From positions 1 through 64,000 of the forward strand of contig JADKAW010000004.1 in assembly GCA_016719055.1 (NCBI GenBank): 64,000 nucleotides of DNA. The letters run 5' to 3'. A program made the translations under genes and the position numbers. Below are positions 25,696-34,281 of the stretch, piece after piece. Source of the stretch: Candidatus Rhodoferax mariagerensis. GTDB taxonomy: Bacteria > Pseudomonadota > Gammaproteobacteria > Burkholderiales > Burkholderiaceae_C. Position 1 is the first letter of the stretch. Each line of letters starts with the position of its first letter. Below the pieces are notes generated by a model that saw only the letters and a list, made by a program, of their open reading frames with translations, made no database searches and had not been told where the DNA came from.

Positions 25696-27963
25696 TCACC
25701 GCGTCAGTGCCATGAACAGCTTGGGCAACTGCTCAGGCAGCCGGGCGATGTTGTCAATCACCGTGTAGCGCTTGCCAAAAATGTCGGCCACGTAGGCATC
25801 GGCGGCGGCGTCCAGGTTGATGCAATAGGTAAAGATGCCCTGGTGGTCCAGCTCGCGCACGGCTTCTTTGGCGTCTTCGATCAGCAGGCGCTCGTCTTTC
25901 ACGTCAATGTCGGCGGGCTGGCCGTCGGTCAGCACCAGCAGCAGCTTTTTGTCGGCGTTTTGCTGCTTGAGGGTACGCGCGGCGTGGCGCAGCGCTGCGC
26001 CCATGCGGGTGCTGTAGGCAGCCTGCATGGCGGCCAGGCGGGCTTTGACTGTGTCGTCCCAGGCCTCGGCAAATCCTTTGAGGTGCAGGTAGCGCACATC
26101 GTGGCGGGTGTTGGAGTGAAAGCCGGCAATCGCCAGCGGGTCGCCCAGTTGCTGCACCGCCCAGGCCAGCAGCGAGACGGCCTCCTGGCTGAGCTGCAGC
26201 ACGGTTTGCTCCGAGCCACGGGCTTTTTCATTGAGCGATTCCGACAAGTCCAGCAGCAGCGTGGTGGCAATGCTTCGCCCGTCGGTGGTGTGGCTCATGT
26301 TGATGCGCATGTCGGGGTTGGAGCCGCTTTTGAGGTCAATCAGCGAGCGGATGGCCACGTCCAGGTCCAGCTCGCTGCCTTCTTCCTGATAGCGCTGGCG
26401 CACCTTGTCTTGGGGTTTCAGGGCATCCAGCAGGCGTTTCAGGCGTTTGGCCAGCGGCGCGTGTTTGGCCAGCAGGTTGTCGATGTCGGCGGCGTTGCCA
26501 CTGGGGTGCAGGCGCTCATACAGGCTGACCCAGTCCGGGCGCAGGCTCTGGCTGCTGTAGTCCCACTCGGGGTAGTGGCGCGGTGGCAGGGTCTGCAGCT
26601 CTTGGGTGGCTGTGGCGGTGGGGCGATCAAAGTCCTCTTCGTCGTCGCTCAGTTCATAAAAGCGCCACAGATGGCGGTTGTCGTCGTGGTAATCGACTTC
26701 GGTGTCCTGGAACCAGGTGTCGGGCAACTGGTCGCTTTGCAGCCGGGTTTTGCCCAGGTAGCTCAGGGCCAGACCGGCAATGTCGGACGTGCTGGACGGC
26801 CCCAGCAGCATCAATGCATGAAAGCGCTGCACCCAGTCGGTGATTTGCGGATTGCCAAAGCGCTGCGGCGGGTCGAGCAGCGCGCGCGACAGCATCGCCA
26901 GCCGATGCCGCAGGCAGGAATGTGTAGCAGGGTTACAAGCACCATCAAGCGGTACCGGGTGAAGCGCCTGCAAAACGCGGCGCAGGCCGGGGTATTCGCG
27001 CAGCATCAGCGTGTCCACCCGTGCGTCTTCAAAACACTCGATGGCCAGGCGCTGCGCCGGGCTGAAGTTGTCGGCAAAAATCGGTGTGCTCCAGCGCCGG
27101 TGGGCTGCCATGTGCGCCAGCGCGACACGGTAGCGGTCCAGGCCGCTCACACCATTGCGTTCGTCATACACATCGGGCAGGCGCATGCCGTGCGCGTCAA
27201 AGTACGGCATGGGCTGGCGCTGTGCGTCAAAGGTGGTGGAGTAGGGCACCAGCACATCGCCATCCTGCCACAGGGCGCGCAAGGTCAGGTCGAGCACACG
27301 GGTGTGGTCCATCAGCAGCGTGCCATGGCGTTCGCGCTGCAGCACGGCGCGGCTGTCGCTGCTGGCCAGGCTGAAAAATTCGCGCTGCTGCTCGGGGTGA
27401 TGGCTGTAGTTGCGGATGCCGTAGTTGATCCAGTTGCTCAAGCCCTGCACGCTCAGCACTTCGAGCAGTTGTGGTGCCTTGTCAAAAAACACGGTCAGGC
27501 TTGGGCTGGGGTAGGTTTTGTGGATGCCGTGGATGGAGCCGCTGGTGCGCTCCATCAGCATCACGCACAGGTCCAGGTAATGTTGCAGTTGTCCCTGGCT
27601 GGGCAGGCGCCGTGCCACTGCCGCCAGGGTTTGCAAGAAGGGCGCAATGGCTTTGCCGTTGGGCGATTTGTTGATGGTGCGCACGGTTTGCATGACCGCA
27701 TCGAGCGCGTCTTCGCCCACGGTTTTTGCAATCGGGGGCCACTCTTGCAAAAAGATCAGCGCGGGCTCCACGCCACGGCCCATCTTGCCCAAGAAGCGCG
27801 CCTGCATCAGAAAGTCGTCCAGCCCCTGGGCGCTAAGCAGTCCCGCAGCCTCGGCCATGCAGGCGGCAAAAACGTCGTCAATTTGGGCAAAGCTGCAGTC
27901 GAGCTGGCGGCGCCAGGCCTGTAACTGGGCGTCGTCTATGGGAGCAGCAGAGATCGTCAACAC
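25696..27963 (-). CDS. cbbO: RubisCO activase component CbbO
   Basis: 755 residues. The N-terminal two thirds bind RubisCO in characterised systems. The C-terminal von Willebrand A domain has the metal site LLLDLSESLN and LLLVLTDGQPADID, and the protein ends ARLPEQLPKLFMALTR. With CbbQ it removes inhibitory sugar phosphates from RubisCO. It lies 38 bases downstream of cbbQ. Its 3' end is duplicated twice further left (16664-16743, 18384-18535). Pairing with a form II RubisCO is expected of the Q2-O2 type. Confidence 0.95.
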   Translation of the reverse strand: MLTISAAPIDDAQLQAWRRQLDCSFAQIDDVFAACMAEAAGLLSAQGLDDFLMQARFLGKMGRGVEPALIFLQEWPPIAKTVGEDALDAVMQTVRTINKSPNGKAIAPFLQTLAAVARRLPSQGQLQHYLDLCVMLMERTSGSIHGIHKTYPSPSLTVFFDKAPQLLEVLSVQGLSNWINYGIRNYSHHPEQQREFFSLASSDSRAVLQRERHGTLLMDHTRVLDLTLRALWQDGDVLVPYSTTFDAQRQPMPYFDAHGMRLPDVYDERNGVSGLDRYRVALAHMAAHRRWSTPIFADNFSPAQRLAIECFEDARVDTLMLREYPGLRRVLQALHPVPLDGACNPATHSCLRHRLAMLSRALLDPPQRFGNPQITDWVQRFHALMLLGPSSTSDIAGLALSYLGKTRLQSDQLPDTWFQDTEVDYHDDNRHLWRFYELSDDEEDFDRPTATATQELQTLPPRHYPEWDYSSQSLRPDWVSLYERLHPSGNAADIDNLLAKHAPLAKRLKRLLDALKPQDKVRQRYQEEGSELDLDVAIRSLIDLKSGSNPDMRINMSHTTDGRSIATTLLLDLSESLNEKARGSEQTVLQLSQEAVSLLAWAVQQLGDPLAIAGFHSNTRHDVRYLHLKGFAEAWDDTVKARLAAMQAAYSTRMGAALRHAARTLKQQNADKKLLLVLTDGQPADIDVKDERLLIEDAKEAVRELDHQGIFTYCINLDAAADAYVADIFGKRYTVIDNIARLPEQLPKLFMALTR

Positions 27964-28001
27964 GCCGGGCCTTGCGGGGTGGGCTATGAACGACGGTGGC
28001 G

Positions 28002-28808
28002 TCAGGCAAACACCGCGTCAATCGCGTGGTCGAGCGTGGCGCGGATGTCGGCGTCGTCGGTGATCGGGCGCACCAGCGCCATGCGGCAGGCATCGACCGG
28101 GTCCACCTCGCCCTTGATCAGCGTGGCGGCATACACCAGCAGGCGGGTAGAGATACCTTCGTCGAGCCCATGGCCCTTGAGTGCGCGTGCGGTGCGGCCC
28201 ACCTTGACGAGGCGCACCGCGTCGGCCAGCGGGATGCCAGCCTCGGTGGCGATGATGCTGGCCTCCAGTTCAGGGGCGGGGTAGTCAAAGTCAAAGCCGA
28301 CAAAGCGCTGTTTGGTGCTTTGTTTGAGGTCTTTCATCAGGCTTTGGTAGCCTGGGTTGTACGAGATGACCAACTGAAAATCAGCGTGCGCGGCAATCAG
28401 CTCGCCCTTTTTGTCCAGCGGCAGCTGGCGTCGGTGGTCGGTGAGGGGGTGGATGACGACGGTGGTGTCTTGGCGGGCTTCGACAATTTCGTCCAGATAG
28501 CAAATGGCACCAATGCGCGCGGCAGTCGTCAGCGGGCCGTCGAGCCAGCGGGTGCCGTTGGCCTCCAGCAGGTAGCGGCCCACCAGGTCGCTGGCGGTCA
28601 TGTCTTCGTTACAGGCCACGGTGATCAGCGGTTTACCCAGCTTCCAGGCCATGTATTCGATAAAGCGCGATTTGCCACAGCCGGTCGGGCCTTTGACCAT
28701 CACGGGCAACCTGGCCTTGTAAGCGGCCGTGTACAGCGCGACTTCGTTGGTCTGTGCTTGGTAAAACGGCTCTTGGGTGATGCTGTATTGCTGGGCAAGA
28801 TTCGTCAT
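28002..28808 (-). CDS. cbbQ: RubisCO activase AAA+ subunit CbbQ
   Basis: 268 residues of the MoxR/NorQ/CbbQ class. Walker A GPTGCGKSR near residues 40-48, Walker B ICYLDEIVEA, and sensor 1 VISYNPGYQSLMKDLKQSTK. It forms a hexamer that powers CbbO. It is now separated from cbbM by 2.3 kb of inserted DNA, although the ancestral order was probably cbbM-cbbQ-cbbO. Confidence 0.95.
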   Translation of the reverse strand: MTNLAQQYSITQEPFYQAQTNEVALYTAAYKARLPVMVKGPTGCGKSRFIEYMAWKLGKPLITVACNEDMTASDLVGRYLLEANGTRWLDGPLTTAARIGAICYLDEIVEARQDTTVVIHPLTDHRRQLPLDKKGELIAAHADFQLVISYNPGYQSLMKDLKQSTKQRFVGFDFDYPAPELEASIIATEAGIPLADAVRLVKVGRTARALKGHGLDEGISTRLLVYAATLIKGEVDPVDACRMALVRPITDDADIRATLDHAIDAVFA

Positions 28809-28871
28809 GGCGGATTCCTGTGGATGCTTTGGTCTTAGTGCGTTTGCTGGGAGTCAAAAGCCTTGTTAACT

Positions 28872-28996
28872 GTAACCCGTCGCCAGCTGCGTCCCACCAG
28901 AGAAACCAGAAACCCCGGTCTCCCTGCAGCATTCAGCGTTGTTTTCGCGCCAGCCCGGGAAGATCTGGTCGGCATCTTTCGGGAACGGCTCAAACG
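28872..28996 (-). pseudogene. 3' fragment of cbbM
   Basis: The minus strand reads RAFEPFPKDADQIFPGWREN, matching the end of intact cbbM (RAFESFPGDADKLFPGWREK). The following non-coding bases match those after cbbM at 31063-31134. Homology stops where a Uma2-like fragment begins. Confidence 0.85.
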
Positions 28997-29181
28997 CGCG
29001 GGCAGTCGTCAAGGTTTTCGCCAAGCTGCTGCGCGATGGCACAGCCGGTCACCTGATACCCGAACAAGGGTGATGGTGCCATGGCGACCGGATGACCGTT
29101 TATCAGATCCCAGTCACCTTCCCATTGCTCCGTTGGTGTGGAAATGGAATGACAACTTCGGCGACCAGACCGGTCTGCCAT
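28997..29181 (-). pseudogene. Uma2-family endonuclease fragment
   Basis: The minus strand reads EQWEGDWDLINGHPVAMAPS, then GYQVTGCAIAQQLGENLDDC. It resembles the N-terminal part of Uma2 (DUF820) restriction-endonuclease-fold proteins (W-E-L-I-x-G-x-P-x-A-M-A-P). It is cut off at both ends, on the left by the cbbM fragment. Confidence 0.55.
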
Positions 29182-29366
29182 ACAGAAAATCGTTGAATAA
29201 AAAATGGGCTCAAGTTAGCATTTGGCTGCGGGTATCTGATTTTTGCTTCGATTCCTATATATTTCAGCCCTTGGACGATGCCCGCAACTTGTTGTTTGCC
29301 CTATTGCAGAACCAATTCGACTCAGGATTGAAACTCTGCCGGATCCCCACACCCAAAGGATTTTTC

Positions 29367-30566
29367 ATGTACCAACGACTGAACAAAACGTCTGCTGCCT
29401 GCCTGCTATCACTCGCCGTCGCGGCCTGTGGTGGAGGTTCGTCTGCGGATATTCCTCCAGACGCGCCGACAGATCTGAAAGTCTTCGCTGGCAAGGGCCA
29501 GACGGCATTGAGCTGGGCACCGGTAGCTCGGGCAAGCGCCTACAACGTGTTCGCCAGCACCAAGGCTGGAACACAGGGCGTGTTGGTTGGGTCAAGCAGC
29601 AGTCCGGCCTTCGTTGATGCCAAAACCGTCACCAACGGGACAGCTTATTACTATTCGGTCATCGCGTTGGTCGCCGGGGTTGAAGGACCGGCATCGGCCC
29701 AGTCTGGCCCGATCACGCCGATGAGCCCCGTGGTGCAAAAGATACCTAACACCGGTCAAACTGCCAGCTACGCCGCCGGGGACAATGGCACACATGCGGA
29801 TATCAACCCCATGAACTTTGCCGATATTGGCGACGGAACGGTATCAGACAAGGTCACCGGACTCATGTGGCAAAAGCAGGACAGTGGTGAGGCCATGAAC
29901 TGGTACCTTGCCGTGCCCTATTGCGCCGGCCTGAGCCTTGGCGGGCATAAGGACTGGCGACTGCCGTCCGAAATGGAGTTGCAAAGCATCGTGAATTACG
30001 GCACGTTTTTCCCGGCCATCACCTCAGCGGTATTTCCGGGTACGCAGTCAGCTTCTTATTTTTCATCCACCGTCTACCAGCCAGCACCTTCCTTTGCATG
30101 GCTGATACCTTTTTACGATGCCACAGTGCTGTGGGGCTATCAGTCGGCACCCGGATACGCCCGCTGCGTGCGCCTCGGAGCACCAAATGTCCAGAGCTTT
30201 AACGACAACAGCGATGGCACCATTACCGACAATGTCACTGGTGTGATGTGGCAAAAACAAAACGATGCCATCACCCGCAATTGGGGCTCTGCGGTCAGCT
30301 ATTGTTCGTCCCTCGCGCTGGCCAATCACCGTGACTGGCGGCTGCCGACCATCAAGGAACTGAACTCGATCTCGGATTTCACAACCTCCAATCCGGCAAT
30401 CAACACGACCTATTTTCCAGCAACGGCACCGGTCTTTTATTGGTCATCCACCAGTTATGCCTACGCCACGACCAGCGGCTGGGGCGTGGCTGCCTACGAT
30501 GGCAGCGTCTATAACAACGACAAGTCATATCCTGGCAATGCCCGCTGCGCCAGGCAGGCGCAGTGA
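29367..30566 (+). CDS. lipoprotein with fibronectin-III and two DUF1566 domains
   Basis: 399 residues from ATG 29367 with AAAGGA upstream. A signal peptide with lipobox LAVAACGG (Cys about 21) is followed by an Fn3-like domain (about 35-115). Two DUF1566 repeats follow, each with the pattern DNVTGVMWQKQ, HRDWRLPTIKELNSI and YWSSTSY. DUF1566 (Lcl C-terminal) domains occur in surface-exposed proteins and the target is unknown. It lies inside the DNA that separates cbbM from cbbQ, on the opposite strand. Confidence 0.85.
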   Translation: MYQRLNKTSAACLLSLAVAACGGGSSADIPPDAPTDLKVFAGKGQTALSWAPVARASAYNVFASTKAGTQGVLVGSSSSPAFVDAKTVTNGTAYYYSVIALVAGVEGPASAQSGPITPMSPVVQKIPNTGQTASYAAGDNGTHADINPMNFADIGDGTVSDKVTGLMWQKQDSGEAMNWYLAVPYCAGLSLGGHKDWRLPSEMELQSIVNYGTFFPAITSAVFPGTQSASYFSSTVYQPAPSFAWLIPFYDATVLWGYQSAPGYARCVRLGAPNVQSFNDNSDGTITDNVTGVMWQKQNDAITRNWGSAVSYCSSLALANHRDWRLPTIKELNSISDFTTSNPAINTTYFPATAPVFYWSSTSYAYATTSGWGVAAYDGSVYNNDKSYPGNARCARQAQ

Positions 30567-30801
30567 CCCGGTTTGCTGGTAAATCGTCGATGTGGCCGAT
30601 CCTTCGCCGTTTTCCCGGTGGATTCCGACCATAGAGGCCACTGCGGAGGTGCGGTGTCGCGCTGTCTTGGTCATGAAGTCAAAGGTCCCACAGCCAACAC
30701 CAGCCAATGCCATTGCGAACGAAGCCGCCAATGCGCTGGATTGCAATTGCGAGGTGCTGCCATGGGATGACTGCGTCCATACGGCAAGAAGATAGTCTGT
30801 C

Positions 30802-30945
30802 ATGGCCTCCGACGCGATACCGTACTTTGCAGATGACCCTGCCATCAAACTGTGGGGGAAGGTTACGGATGAAGGCAAAAGGCAATCCTGGCCAATGTCT
30901 GGTGCAGCAAATGCGGGCATGGGTTCCTTATTTGACCGCTTTTAG
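30802..30945 (+). CDS. possible small ORF, unknown
   Basis: 47 codons beginning MASDAIPYFADDPAIKLWGK and ending GMGSLFDRF. No family recognised and no clear ribosome site. It might be the tail of a lost gene. The rest of 30567-31134 has overlapping open frames on both strands with no convincing product. Confidence 0.25.
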   Translation: MASDAIPYFADDPAIKLWGKVTDEGKRQSWPMSGAANAGMGSLFDRF

Positions 30946-30972
30946 GTTCACTGCTTTGCTTGTTGAGCACAA

Positions 30973-31076
30973 GCGCCTGGTGATGGGCTGCCCTGCAAAG
31001 CGAAGTCAAGGAGGAGGGGCAGACGCCGTCTGCCCCGGGGGACATGAGCGGCGCAGGGCAGCCCGTCGCCAGGCGC
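30973..31076. terminator. nested inverted repeats after cbbM
   Basis: An outer pair of 24-base arms (30973-30996 and 31053-31076, 22 of 24 matching) encloses an inner perfect hairpin GGGGCAGACG-C-CGTCTGCCCC (31016-31036). On the cbbM strand the inner hairpin is followed by TCCTCCTT. Likely a strong terminator or mRNA-end structure for cbbM. Part of the outer arm is also found after the broken cbbM copy at about 28878. Confidence 0.55.
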
Positions 31077-31134
31077 GCTCCAAACAGAGGAAACCCAAAG
31101 TCGCCTTCAGGTTTTCCTGCATCAAAGTGGTTGC

Positions 31135-32514
31135 CTATTTGTGCACAACGAGCTTTTCGCGCCAGCCCGGAAACAGCTTGTCGGCATCGCCTGGGAACGA
31201 CTCAAACGCACGGGCAAATTCCTTATGCTCTTTGGCGAACTCAATCGGGTCAGCACCGGCTTTCCAGCACTCATACGACTGGCGCAGCGAGATCGCACCG
31301 GCAGCAGGGCTGTCGATGTGACCGTAAGAGCCGCCGCCTGACGTATTAATCACATTGCCGTGACCCAGATTCTGGAAGAAGCCTGGCAGGCGCAGCGCGT
31401 TCATGCCCCCGGAGATGATCGGGGTGGTGGGCTTCATGCCGTACCACTTCTGGAAATAAACCGGGCCCTGGCACTCGTCACGTTCGATCATGTAGGCGAT
31501 GTTGCGGTCATCGTTTTCGCCTTCCATCTTGCCGTAACCCATGGTGCCGACGTGGATGCCTGATGCCCCTTGCAGACGCGATATTTTGGCCAGCACAAAG
31601 GCGGTGTATCCCCGCTTGGCGCTGGGGCTGGTAATCATGCCGTGACCAGCGCGGTGGTAGTGCAGGTATTGGCTGGGGTACTGCCGACGGGCGGTGGTGA
31701 TCATGCCGGGACCGCCGACAAAACCGTCGACCAGGAAAGCCACCTTGTCGGCATCCGGGCCAAAGGTTTCCAGGATGAAGTCGGCACGGGCGCACATTTC
31801 ATAGTGGTCGTCCGCAGTGATGTTGGCTGAGAACAGCTTGGCCTGACCGGTCTCGTCCATGGCACGCTTCATGGCGTCGTACACCAGCGGGTACACCTTC
31901 TTGGCTGGGCAGAACACCTGGTTGCCTTGCGGTTCGTCGTTCTTGATGAAGTCGCCACCCAGCCAGAACTGGTAGGCGGCAGCGGCGAATGGCTCGGGGC
32001 GCAGACCCAGCTTGGGCTTGATGATGGTTCCGGCAATGTAGCCGCCGTCTTTCACTGGACGGCCGAGGATGCGCCACATGTCCGAGATGTCTTTGGACGG
32101 GCCATCAAACAGCTGAATGGCGCGTGGCGGCATGTAAAAGTCGTGAATCTTGGCGTGCTTGATGTCGCCCATGCCCTGGTTGTTGCCGATGACCAGCGTC
32201 AGGAACGACACGATCATCATGCGACCGTCGGTCATGTTGCGATCAAACAGGTCGATCGGGTAGGCAATGCGCATGTCTTCCGTGGCTTCGTCGATGTGGT
32301 ACACCAGCGCGTCAACACCGCGGGTGAAGTCATCGGTGGTGCTGACTTCCACATTGGTGCCGGTGGAGGACTCGGCAGCAAAGTGTGCTGCAGCTTCCAG
32401 GTAGCCATAACCGGGTTTGGGCGCCATCCTGTAAGCCACCAGAACGTGCTGACCCCCAGCAATAAGGTCTTCTTCCTTGAGGCTCAGGTCTGCGTAGCGG
32501 TTCGATTGATCCAT
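31135..32514 (-). CDS. cbbM: form II ribulose-bisphosphate carboxylase
   Basis: 459 residues from MDQSNRYADL, the exact form II length. The carbamylated Lys is in GGDFIKNDEP, active-site segments include VDGFVGGPGM and GTMGYGKMEGENDDR, and the loop-6 and phosphate region has PIISGGMNAL. It fixes CO2 in the Calvin cycle. AGGAGA precedes the start. Type II enzymes favour low-oxygen, high-CO2 conditions. No phosphoribulokinase or CbbR is in the window, but fbp at 44885 could serve the same cycle. Confidence 0.98.
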   Translation of the reverse strand: MDQSNRYADLSLKEEDLIAGGQHVLVAYRMAPKPGYGYLEAAAHFAAESSTGTNVEVSTTDDFTRGVDALVYHIDEATEDMRIAYPIDLFDRNMTDGRMMIVSFLTLVIGNNQGMGDIKHAKIHDFYMPPRAIQLFDGPSKDISDMWRILGRPVKDGGYIAGTIIKPKLGLRPEPFAAAAYQFWLGGDFIKNDEPQGNQVFCPAKKVYPLVYDAMKRAMDETGQAKLFSANITADDHYEMCARADFILETFGPDADKVAFLVDGFVGGPGMITTARRQYPSQYLHYHRAGHGMITSPSAKRGYTAFVLAKISRLQGASGIHVGTMGYGKMEGENDDRNIAYMIERDECQGPVYFQKWYGMKPTTPIISGGMNALRLPGFFQNLGHGNVINTSGGGSYGHIDSPAAGAISLRQSYECWKAGADPIEFAKEHKEFARAFESFPGDADKLFPGWREKLVVHK

Positions 32515-32556
32515 GGGTATCTCCTGTTGAATGGGTTGGGGCTGTCGATGGGTCAA

Positions 32557-32627
32557 CTATAGACAGGCTTATTCATCATGAAAATTCAAATAAATTGCTG
32601 ATCAAATTAGTTTTGACTGATGAATAA
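32557..32627 (-). promoter_or_regulatory. putative cbbM promoter and operator
   Basis: Minus-strand TATAGT (32557-32562) is a good -10 about 43 bases before the cbbM start. Upstream lies a perfect 10-base inverted repeat TTATTCATCA (32569-32578) and TGATGAATAA (32618-32627). Position and AT-rich dyad are what a LysR-type activator such as CbbR would bind; this is inference. Confidence 0.5.
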
Positions 32628-32707
32628 AAGCAAAGCAACACTGCCGAGTTCAAGGACAATAGCAACCATTTACTGGCAGATTCACCATTGCGTCAAAGGA
32701 GCGCCTC

Positions 32708-33475
32708 ATGCCCATCGTTGTGTTCAATCAAAAAGGCGGGGTCGGCAAGTCCACCATCACTTGCAATCTGGCGGCCATCAGCGCGAGCCAGGGTCTGCGC
32801 ACGCTGGTGATCGACCTGGACCCGCAGGGCAACTCCACCAGTTATTTGTTGGGCAAAACGGCCAGCGACGACCAACCCACCGTCGCCGGCTTCTTCGAGT
32901 ACTCATTGAGCTACAGCTTCAAGAGCATTCCACCAACTGATTTTGTGGTGAAGTCGCCGTTTGAGAACCTTGACCTGATGCCCTCAAGCCCAGTGCTGAA
33001 CGAACTGCAGGTCAAACTCGAATCCCGCCAGAAAATCTACAAACTGCGCGAAGCCCTCAATCAGTTGGGAGATACCTACGAGCGCATCTACATTGACACG
33101 CCCCCAGCGCTGAGCTTCTTCACCCGCGCCGCGCTGATTGGTGCCAGCGGTTGCCTGATTCCGTTTGATTGCGATAGTTTTTCGCGCCAGGCTTTGTATG
33201 CGCTGCTCGAGAACGTGCAGGAAATCCGTGCCGACCACAACCCGCAACTGCAGATCGACGGCATTGTGGTGAATCAGTTTCAGGCCCGTGCCAACCTGCC
33301 GCAGCGCATGGTGGCCGAGCTGATTGCCGAGGGCTTGCCGGTGCTGCAGCCTTATTTGCCGTCGTCGGTTCGAATACGCGAATCACACGAACAGTCGCTG
33401 CCGATGATCTATCTGGACCCCAATCACAAGATCACATTGGCGCTGGTTCAACTGCATAACGGCTTGCGCAACTGA
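32708..33475 (+). CDS. ParA-family ATPase
   Basis: 255 residues. Deviant Walker A NQKGGVGKST at residues 7-16, LVIDLDPQGNSTSYLLG (A') and YIDTPPALS (Walker B). No ParB partner follows. Orphan ParA proteins can position cellular cargo or act on chromosomes; the cargo here is unknown. It is divergent from cbbM, with AAAGGAG upstream of the ATG, and sits just before recO. Confidence 0.9.
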   Translation: MPIVVFNQKGGVGKSTITCNLAAISASQGLRTLVIDLDPQGNSTSYLLGKTASDDQPTVAGFFEYSLSYSFKSIPPTDFVVKSPFENLDLMPSSPVLNELQVKLESRQKIYKLREALNQLGDTYERIYIDTPPALSFFTRAALIGASGCLIPFDCDSFSRQALYALLENVQEIRADHNPQLQIDGIVVNQFQARANLPQRMVAELIAEGLPVLQPYLPSSVRIRESHEQSLPMIYLDPNHKITLALVQLHNGLRN

Positions 33476-33531
33476 GGGCTGGGCCGCCCGCGCCGACCAG
33501 CGCGTCGGCAACCACCCGTAATATCAGCAGC

Positions 33532-34281
33532 ATGGCCGCCAAACGTATTTCTGACGAACCCGCTTACGTGCTGCACCGCTACGACTGGAGCGAAACCAGC
33601 CTGATTCTGGAGGTCTTCACCCGCCACCAGGGTCGCATGGCACTGGTGGCCAAGGGTGTCAAGCGGCCAAGTTCAAGCTTTCGGCCGATTTTGCTGCCAC
33701 TGCAACCGCTGCACCTGGCTTTTGGTGGTGACGCTGAAATCAAAACCCTCAAGGCGGCCGAATGGCAGGGCGGCCATGTGATGCCCACTGGTGACGCGCT
33801 GATGTCGGGTTATTACCTCAACGAGCTGCTGCTGAACCTGCTGGCACGCGAAGACCCGCACCCGCTGCTGTTTGACGTGTATGCCAGTGTGGTACAGGTG
33901 ATTGCCAGCGAACACGGCGAGGTGCTCGAATCTGCCCTGCGCGCTTTTGAGCTGCTGCTGCTGCGCGAAATTGGCCTGCTGCCGTTGCTCGATGCCCAAA
34001 CCATGACCCTGCTGGCGCTGCACCCCACCGAGCGCTACAGCCTGGTGCCCGAGGGCGGCTTGAGGCAAACCAATGAGACTGACCGCGCCAGCCTGAGCGG
34101 CGCACAATGGATGGCGCTGCAGGCGGTGCTGGGCGAGCGGGTGCCGTTCACCACCACCTTGCGCGCGTGCGCCGATGTGGCCACTGAGCTCAAACCGCAA
34201 TTGCGCACCCTGCTGAATTACCATTGTGGCGTCAGCACCCTGCGCACCCGGCAAATGATGATCGATCTGCAAAACCTATGA
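33532..34281 (+). CDS. recO: DNA repair protein RecO
   Basis: 249 residues. N-terminal OB fold (AYVLHRYDWSETSLILEVFT; HQGRMALVAKGVKRPSS) and C-terminal helical part ending RTLLNYHCGVSTLRTRQMM. It loads RecA on SSB-coated gaps with RecR. In relatives recO follows era directly; here 23.8 kb separates them. It overlaps pdxJ by 4 bases. Confidence 0.95.
   Translation: MAAKRISDEPAYVLHRYDWSETSLILEVFTRHQGRMALVAKGVKRPSSSFRPILLPLQPLHLAFGGDAEIKTLKAAEWQGGHVMPTGDALMSGYYLNELLLNLLAREDPHPLLFDVYASVVQVIASEHGEVLESALRAFELLLLREIGLLPLLDAQTMTLLALHPTERYSLVPEGGLRQTNETDRASLSGAQWMALQAVLGERVPFTTTLRACADVATELKPQLRTLLNYHCGVSTLRTRQMMIDLQNL

Noticed and set aside
25684..27924. 746-codon open frame opposite cbbO
   Set aside because: Histidine/glutamine/valine-rich translation with no motifs, fully antisense to a clear CbbO; a product of GC-rich third positions.
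30525..30920. minus-strand frame with a lipoprotein-like stretch (MALAGVGCGTFDF)
   Set aside because: Competing frames on the other strand are equally open; no ribosome site or family match.
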